A DNA stretch of 64,000 nucleotides from Pantoea sp. Ep11b (GTDB lineage Bacteria > Pseudomonadota > Gammaproteobacteria > Enterobacterales > Enterobacteriaceae): assembly GCF_040783975.1 (NCBI RefSeq), contig NZ_CP160631.1:2976001-3040000 (forward strand), read 5' to 3'. Below the pieces are notes generated by a model. The model did no database searches, was not told the origin of the DNA, and worked only from the letters and a program-made list of their open reading frames with translations. This document shows, piece after piece, positions 39,901 through 48,900 of the stretch. The position numbers and the translations under genes were made by a program. Position 1 is the first letter of the stretch; each line of letters starts with the position of its first letter.

Positions 39901-42900
39901 GGCGTTGCTGTTGACGTCGAAGGTCAGATCACGGGTGGTGGTGTTGCCCGCCGCATCGCTGACGGCCACGGTGAAGGTGGCGCTGCCATCGGCAAGGGCG
40001 GCCAGCGCACCGGCTGGCACGATCAGGCTCCATGCCCCGCTGGCCTGCACGACGCCGCTGTAAACCGTACCGTCGAACGCCAGCGTGACCAGCTGGCCCG
40101 ATTCGACGTTGGTGGTGGTGCCGGTCAGACGCTGATCGGTCAGGCGTTCCGCGCCATCCACCACGTTGTCACCGGCAAAGGCATCCAGCGTCAGGGTGGG
40201 CAGCGTGCCCGCCCCCACTTTCAGCGTCAGATCGCGGCTGCTGGTGGTGCTGTTTCCGGCTTCATCGGTGGCGGTGACCGTCAGCGGATAGCTGCCGTTG
40301 CCCAGCCCGCTGTAAACAGTGGCGGGCAGCGCCAGCGACCAGTTGCCGTTGATGTCAGCGGTGGTGCTCAGGGTGGTGCCATTGAAGCTGGCCACGATCA
40401 GCGCATTGCCGTCGCTGCTGCCGCTCAGCGTCAGCGGCTGCTGACTCTCCACCGCGTTGATGATGCCATCGGACGGGGTGATAAAGTTCAGCGCCGGCGG
40501 CAGCGTATCGACCTGCAGCGTCCCCCCGGCCTGACTGCTGTTGCCCGCGACATCGCTGACCTCCACGGTGTAAGGGGTGCTGCCCTGGGGCAGCGCAGCC
40601 AGCGCCTGTGGCGGAAGCGCCACCTGCCAGTTGCCTGCGGCATCGACCGTGCCGCTGTAGCTGATCCCGCCCAGGGTGATGCTGACGGTCTGGCCGTCGC
40701 CCGTCACGCCGGTGTTGCCGGCGATCGCGCCACCGGCAGCGGCTTCCTCAGCGTTGAGAATGCCATCCGTAAAGGCCACGCCCGGTGTGGCGACCGGCAG
40801 GGCGCTGGCCACGACGGTCAGGGTGGCGTCGCCGGTTGCCAGCGTCACTCCGTTAACGTCGCTGGCGGTCGCGGTAATCGTCAGCGGGCCATCCGCCGCT
40901 GTGCTGAAGGTTTCCGGCGGCAGCGTCAGGCTCCAGCTGCCATCGGCATTTACCGTCGTGCTGGCCGTGGCGCCGCTGGCGACCACGGTGATTAGCGTGC
41001 CCGCAGGCAGGCCGCTGGTGCTGCCGCTGACCGCGACAGGCTCACCCCGCTCCAGCGCGCTGAGGTAGTTGTCGCCGCTGATCGGCGCCAGCGCCAGCGA
41101 CGGCAGGGTAGTGTCGACCGTGAAATCAAGCTGGCTGCTGGTGCTGTTCCCCACGGCGTTGATCACGCTGACGCTCAGGCTCTGACTGCCCTCACCCAGC
41201 TCCGCCAGCGCACCCGCAGGCAGAATAATACGCCAGTTGCCGCTGGCCCCGACGACCCCGCTGTAGTCGGTGCCATTCAGGGAGAGGATGACCTGCTGCC
41301 CCGGCTCGACGTTACTGCTGCTGCCGCTGACCGTAATCGGCTGCAGCTGCTCGGCCGCCGTGACGATGCCGTCTCCGGCAAAGGTGCTGCTGTCGACACT
41401 CAGCACCGGCTGTATCTCCGGCGCGGTAGCGACGTTCAGATCCACCACCTGGCTGCTCTGGTTGCCGTTCGTGCTGGTTTCGGTCACGGTGACAGGCACC
41501 GTACCCGGCGGCAGCGCAGCCAGCGCCTCAGGCGCAATCTGCAGCGACCACTGACCATTCACGCCGACGGTGGTGCTGTAAAGCTGGTCATTAAGCTGAA
41601 CGGTAACAATGTCGCCATTCTGACCGCTGCCGCTTACCTGCAGCGGTTGCAGGACTTCGCTGCTGTTCAGGGCATTGTCCCCGCCGATCGGGGCGACGGC
41701 CAGCGGCGGCAGCGTGGTGTCTACCGTCAGCACGCTGTTCTGGCTGTTGCTGTTCCCGATGGCATCGGTCACGGTCACCACCACCGGATAGCTGCTGCCA
41801 TTGGTCAGTCCGGCAAGCGCCGCAGGCGGCACCGGCAGTGACCAGTTACCCGCCTCGTCAACCGTGCCGGTGTAGGTCACGCCATTCAGCGTCACGCTGA
41901 CGCGGTCGCCCGCGCTTCCCGACCCGCTGAAGCTGAAGCCGGCGGCCTGCTCGGCGTTATTCAGGATGCCATCCCCGGCAGGCGCATTCAGACTGAAGTC
42001 CGGGGCGGCGGTGTCGACGGTCACCGGGAACGGCGTGGTAGCCACATTGCCGTTCGCCGTGGTCACGGTCACGTTGAGATCGTAACGTCCATCGTTCAGC
42101 GACTGCAGGTCGGCAGAGGGCAGCGTGGCGGTCCAGCGACCAGCAGCGTCCACCACCGCGTCATAGGACGCTCCGTTCAGCGTCAGGCTGACGCTGCTGC
42201 CTGGCGTCACGGTACCGCTGATGGTCAGATCGGCTGCCGCTTCCGCCGCGCTGATGATGCCATCGGTGGCAATCGGATCGACGGTCAGCACCGGCAGTCC
42301 GGTATCGACCGTCAGCGGTACGCTGATGCTGTTGCTGTTGCCCGCGACATCCGTGACCGTCACGGTAATCGGGTTGCTGCCCTGCGCCAGCGCCTGAAGT
42401 ACGGACGGCGGCAGCGTCACGCTCCAGTTGCCGTTCGCCTCAACCGTGGCCGGATAGCTGATACCGCCCAGGGTCACGCTGACCGCCTGACCGGGTTCAA
42501 CGGACCCGGTCAGCGTCTGCGCCACGCTGGCTTCCGCCGTATTGAGGACGCCGTCGGTAAAGGGCGTGTCGACCTGCGGAGCGGCTGGCGGTAAGGTCGC
42601 CACCAGCAGCGACTGGCTGGTCTGCACGCCACCTGACGACGCAGTCACGGTGAGCGTGCCCTGCGGCAGCGTCGCCAGATCGGCGGCCGGTATGCTCAGC
42701 GTCCAGGCACCGTTTTCATCGGTCAGGGTGGTGTAAACCGTCCCGCCCGGCACCAGGGTTACGCTGATCGGGCTGCCCGCAGGCAGGTTCGCCGATGCAC
42801 CGCTAAGGATAAGATCACTCTCCGCTTCCAGCGCATTCAGCGTGCCATCATCGCTGACTGGCGCAATCGAGAGCAGCGGTTCTGCGGAGACGACGACAGT

Positions 42901-45900
42901 GAGCTGTCCGCCGGAAGGCTGCGCCGGGTTACCGGCCAGGTCCGAAATCGCCACGGTAAAGGGTTTATCCCCCGCCGCGCCCAGCGATCCGGCGGGCAGC
43001 GTGACAACCCAGCTGCCGTCAGCCCGGACGACGCCATCGTAAGACTGACCGTTAATGGTCAGGAGTACCGGCTGGCCTGCCGGAACGTTGGTGACACTGC
43101 CCGTTACCAGAATGTCCGTCAGCTGTTCGGCGCTGTCGACCTGGTTATCGCCGGTGACGGCATTGATGGTCAGCACCGGCGGGTTCTCCGCCAGCACAGT
43201 GACGCCGGAGCTCAGCGTGCTGCTGTTTCCATAGGCGTCGCTGAGCACCACGTTAATCGGATAGTTCGCATCGCCCAGCTGGCTGACGATCGCGGCAGGC
43301 ACCGTCACGCTCCAGAGGCCATCAGTGCCCACGGTCGCCGTGTAGGTTTCACCGTTGAACGTCACGCTGACCAGGTTGCCCTGCGCGCCGCCACGTCCGT
43401 CAATCACCAGATCCTGGGTGTGTTCCACGATGTTGATATAGCCATCACTGGCTGGCACAGAAAGCTCCAGCAGCGGCGGTGTGGTCGCAAAGGTCAGCGA
43501 ACTGCCGGTCTGGGTGCTGTTGCCATCGGCGTCTGTCGCCACGACCGATATCAGCTGCGTGCCGTCAGGCACACGGGTCAGGTCGGCGGCCGGAAGGGTC
43601 ACGCTCCAGCTGCCATCCTGTGCCACGACAGCCGAGTAGGTCAGGTTGTTCAGGGTGACACGAACGATATCCCCTTCATCGCCGGTTCCGCTGACGATCA
43701 GCGGCTGCCGGGCATCTTCGACGTTGATCACCCCATCCGGGGCGGGATCGTTCAGCGTCAGCGACGGCAACGCCGTCGCCACCCGCAGTTCGCTGCTCCG
43801 GGTGCTGCTGTTCCCGGCTGGATCGGTCACTGTGACCGTCACCGGCAGGGTCTGATTCGGCAGCGTAGCCAGATCGGCAACTGGCACGACGGCGTTCCAG
43901 TTGCCGTCATCGCCGACCAGGGCGCTGTAGGTTTTGCCATTGAGCGTCACCGACACGCTGTCGCCTGGCTGACCGGTGCCGCTGATCTGCAGGGGCACCG
44001 TCAGTTCACTGTTGGTCAGTACGCCATCGCCGCCCGGCGCATTAACGGTCGCCACCGGAAGCTGCGTGCTGACCGTCAGGGTTTCGGTCTGCGAAGCCGT
44101 GTTACCGCTGGCGTCGGTCAGCGTTATGGTCAGCGGATAGCTGCTGCCATCGGCCAGCGCCTGTAGCGCGCTCGCAGGCAAATCCACACGCCAGCTGCCT
44201 TCCCCATCCACGGTAGCGGTGTAGGTCTGGTTGTTAAGCGAAACAGAAACGACCTCGCCCGGCCGGGCACCTGAACCGCTGACCGGCACGCCTGCCGCCA
44301 CTTCAAGGCTGTTGAGGATGCCATCGCCGCCCGCGATCTCCCCCACAATCAGAACCGGCGGCAGCGTATTGACGCTGAAGTTCAGCGTCTCGTCCACGCG
44401 GTTGCCCGCCTCATCGATCGCCGTGACCGTCAGGCTGTTGGCACCCTGCGGCAGCAGAGCCAGATCGCCCGCTGGCAGCGACAGGCTCCAGCTTCCGTCA
44501 TCGTTGACGGTGGTGCTGTAGGTTCTGCCGTTAAGCTGCAGCTCGACCCGCTGGCCCGCCACGGCTTTCCCGGTGCTGCCGCCGATCAGCAGATCGCTGC
44601 CCGCCTCCAGCTGATTGAGAACGCCATCGCTGATCGCGCTCTCTGCCAGCGTAATCTGTGGCAGCGTGTTCACCACCACGTTCAGCTGGGCGGCGTCAGT
44701 CAGCAGCGCGCCGGTGGCGTCGGTGGTCGTCGCCGAAATCAGTTTGATGCCGTCGGTGATCCCCGCAAGATCGCCCGCCGGTACGGTGATGCTCCAGAAC
44801 CCGTTGCTATTCACCACCGCGCTGTAGGTGCTGTTGTTGAAATCAACCAGCACCGCCTGTCCCGGATTGACACCCACCGCAGAGCCGTTGATAACCAGGT
44901 CGCTGCTCAGCTCCTGCAGGTTGAGGAAGCCATCCAGGCTGACAGGTTCGGTGATCGTGATAACACCCGGCTGTCCTGGCGCGGGCTCCACATTGATGTC
45001 GCGGCTGTTGGTCGCCTGAAGCCCCGCTGCCGTCGAAACGCTGACCGCGATGGTGGCGGTGCCCGCCGCCAGGGCGCTGAGCGCCGCAGAGGGGATCGAC
45101 AGGCTCCAGCTGCCGTCGGCGTTGACCGTGCTGCTGTAGTTCTGGCCGCCGAGCGTTATCAGGACCGTCTGGCCCGCCTCCACATTGCTGGTGCTGCCGG
45201 AGAGGGTCTGATCCAGCGCTTTCTCGCTGTTATCGAGCAGGTCATCACCCGCAAAGATGGCGATCGCGATCGCCGGTGTGCCCGGTTGTGACGGGGTCTC
45301 TACCACAATCGCCCGATCTTCATTCGCTACGATCCCGGCCTGGGTGGTGACGCTGGCACTGATGGTCACACTTCCCGCCGCCAGAGCGGCCAGGGCGCTG
45401 GGGGGAACGTTCAGGCTCCAGCTGCCATCCCCGTTGACCGTGGCGCTGTATGTCTGGTCGCCCAGCGTGACCGTCACGATCTGACCAGCCTCGACATTCG
45501 AGGTGGTGCCGCTGAGCAGCTGTTCGCTGTTCTTCTCATCGTTGTTCAGCACATCATCACCGGCAAACGGATTGATGGTGATCACGGGCTCGCCCGGCTG
45601 GGTCACCGGCGCCTCAACGGTGATCGGCAGGCTGTCGCTGACGGCGGTTCCCGCCGCGTTGCTGACCGTGGCCACCAGAGTGGCCGTTCCGGCGGCCAGG
45701 GCGGCAAGCGCATCCGCCGGGATGGCGATATTCCAGCTGCCGTCGGCGTTGACCGTGCCGCTGTAGCTCTGACCGCCCAGCGTCACCGTGACAAGCTGGC
45801 CCGCCTCGACGTTAGTCGTGCTGCCGGAGACTGCCTGCGCCTCCAGCTTCTCATCGTTGCTGAGGATGTTATCACCGGCAAAAACGTTGATGACCAGGGT

Positions 45901-48900
45901 CGGCGCGCCGGGCGCGGTGCCGGATGCCTCGACCAGGAAGTCACGCGTTTCGCTGACCGCCGTGCCGTTCTGATCGCTGACCGTGGCGCTCAGGGTTGCG
46001 CTGCCAGCGTTCAGCGCCGCCAGCGAGCTGGCCGGGATCGTGACGCTCCAGCGGCCATCCGCGCCAACCGTAGCCGTGAAGAGTTCTCCGTTCAGGGTGA
46101 TGGAGACCTGCTGGCCTTCGCCGATGTTGGTCGTGCCACCGCTCAGCAGCTGATCGCTGGCTTTTTCGCTGTTGCTGAGGATGTCATCCACGGCAAAGGC
46201 GTCGATGGTGAGGGTAGCGGCGCCCGGCTGCGTTGCCGGGGCCTCGACGGTGATCGGCAGTGTGGCGGTAACGCTGTCGCCCGCCGCATTCGCGACCGAA
46301 ACGGTCAGCGTGGTGCTGCCTGCCGCCAGCGCGCTGAGAGCCTCTGAAGGCACCGTGACGCTCCAGCTGCCATCACTCTGTACGCTGGCGCTGTAGGTCT
46401 GCCCGCCCAGAGTGACCGTGACAATCTGACCAGGTTCAATATTGATGGTCGTGCCGCTGACCGGCTGACCGACCGCTTTTTCTTCGTTGCTCAGCAGGTT
46501 ATCGCCCGCGAAGTTATCAAGGATAAGACCCGGCTCGCCCGGCTGCGTGGCCGGAGCCTCCACCGCAATGTCGCGGGTTTCGGTGGCGATGACGCCCGCG
46601 GCGTTGCTGACCGATACGTCGATCGCGCTGGAACCTGCAGGCAGCTCCCCCAGCGCGGCGGCCGGGATGCTCACGCTCCAGTTTCCATCGCCATCCACGG
46701 TGCCCAGGTAAGTCTGGCCGCCCAGGGTGACGGTCACCGTCTGACCCGCCTCGACGTTGGTGGTGGTGCCGGAGAGCGTCTGGGTGGTGCCTTTTTCGTC
46801 ATTGCTCAGGATGTCATCCCCGGCAAACTGACCGATAGTGATCACAGGATCGCCCGCCTGCGTGACCGGGGCCTCGACATTCAGCGGCAGGCTGTTGGTC
46901 GCGGTGTCACCGGCCGCATTGCTGACCGACACCGTCAGGGTCGTCGTGCCCGCCGCCAGCGCACTCAGGGCCGCTGAGGGCAGCGTCACGCTCCAGTTGC
47001 CCTGCGCGTCCACGGTGCCGCTGTATGTCTGTCCGCCCAGGGTTACCGTCACCAGCTGACCCGGCTCCACGTTGCTGGTGCTGCCGGTCACGGTCTGGTC
47101 GGTGGTCTTCTCGGCATTGCTCAGCTGGTTGTCGCCGGTAAAGTCATCCAGCGTGATCGCTGGCGGGCCAGTCACCACCGGCGTATCAACGCTGATGGTG
47201 CGGTTTTCGCTGGCCTGAGCGCCTGCCTGGTTAGTGACGACGGCGGAGATTGCGAGCGATCCGGCGGCCAGCGTATTCAGCGCCGCAGACGAGAGCGTGA
47301 CGCTCCAGTTGCCCTGCGCATCCACCACCGCACTGTAGGTCTGATCGCCCAGCGTGATGGTCACAACCTGCCCCGCCTCCACATTGGCGGTGCTGCCGCT
47401 CAGCAGCTGGTCGCTGTTTTTCTCGCTGTTGCTGAGGATGTCATCCCCCGCAAACTGATCGATGGTGATAACCGGCGTGCCCGGCTGCGTCACCGGTGCC
47501 TCGACGGTAAAGGTCAGGCTGCCGCTGGCGACGGTGCCCGCCTGGCTGGTGACGGTGGCCGTGGCGGTGGTGGTGCCGGAGGCGAGTGCCGCCAGCGCAT
47601 CGGCAGGCACGGTGATGCTCCAGCTGCCGTCGGCCGCGACGCTGCCGCTGTAGCTCTGCCCGCCCAGGGTGACCGTCACGATCTGTCCGGCCTCGACGTT
47701 GCTGGTGCTGCCGGAGAGCGTCTGCGGCGTGGTTTTTTCGGCGTTGCTCAGCACGTCATCGCCGGTAAACGGCGCGATGGTCAGGGCTGGCACGCCAGGC
47801 GTGGTATCCGGGGCCTGCACCTGAATGCCCAGGCTGGCGGACGCCGTGGTGCCGGCGGCGCTGGTGACGCTGACGTTGATGGTGCTGCTGCCTGCGGCCA
47901 GCGCGGAGAGCGCGGCGGCCGGAATGGAGACACTCCAGCTGCCATCTGCGCCCACGGTGGCGTTATAGGTCTGACCGCCCAGGGTGACCGTCACGATCTG
48001 CCCGGCCTCGACGTTACTGGTGCTGCCGGAGAGGGTCTGCGGTGAGGTTTTCTCGTTGTTATCCAGCAGATTGTCGCCGGCAAACGGATTGAGGCTGATA
48101 GCGGGCGTGGCGGGCGTGCCGGGATCCGGTGCGGCCACGGTGACGGGCAGGCTGCCATTCGCCGTCGTGCCTGCGCCGTTGGTGACGCTGACATCGATGG
48201 TGGTGGCGCCCGCCGGGAGGGCCGCCAGCGCGGCGGCCGGAATGGTGACGCTCCAGCTGCCGTCCGCCCCGACGGTAGTGTTGTAGGTCTGACCGCCCAG
48301 CGTCACGGTGACAATCTGGCCCGCTTCGACATTGCTGGTGCTGCCGCTCACCACCTGATCGCTGGTTTTCTCGGCGTTATCCAGCACGCCATCGCCGGCA
48401 AAGGCGTTCAGGGTGATGGCGGGGGTGCCTGGCGTGACCGGGGTTCCGGGATCGCTGCCGCCACCGTTCCCCCCGCCACCGCCGCCGCCACCACCACCGC
48501 CTAAGCCCACGGCCAGTCCGGCTAAGCCCAGCACGCCCAGACCGCCCGCCGTGATCACGCCCATCGAGGTATTGGTGTTATCGGCCAGCAGCAGCGGCTC
48601 TACGCTGTCCAGGGATTCATAGGTAGGCGTAACCGAACTGGATGCCAGTTCAGCGCTCTCGGCAGTCTGCGGGAAAAGCGCATGTTCCGGCGGATTGACG
48701 CCATCGTCGAACACCAGCTCGCTGTGCTGGCCATCAGCGTCGTCCAGAAAGAATTTCTGATAGCGAACGGTGCTGCCATCGCGCATGTGCAGCACCAGGT
48801 CGTTGCCCTGACGTTCATACTGGGTCACCAGGGCGCGCGTGCCATTGATGCGCACGACGCTGGGCTCGGTGAGGTTAATGGATTGTGATGAACCGCCAAC

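Noticed and set aside
31000-48300. Many long open frames on the plus strand opposite the adhesin, up to 646 codons
   Set aside because: They are shadows of a GC-rich repetitive gene: they lack ribosome sites, match no family and repeat with the period of the adhesin units.
48470-48510. The glycine-codon run in the adhesin as a phase-variation tract
   Set aside because: The codons are mixed GGT/GGC with only a short single-base run, so slippage by frame-breaking steps is unlikely.
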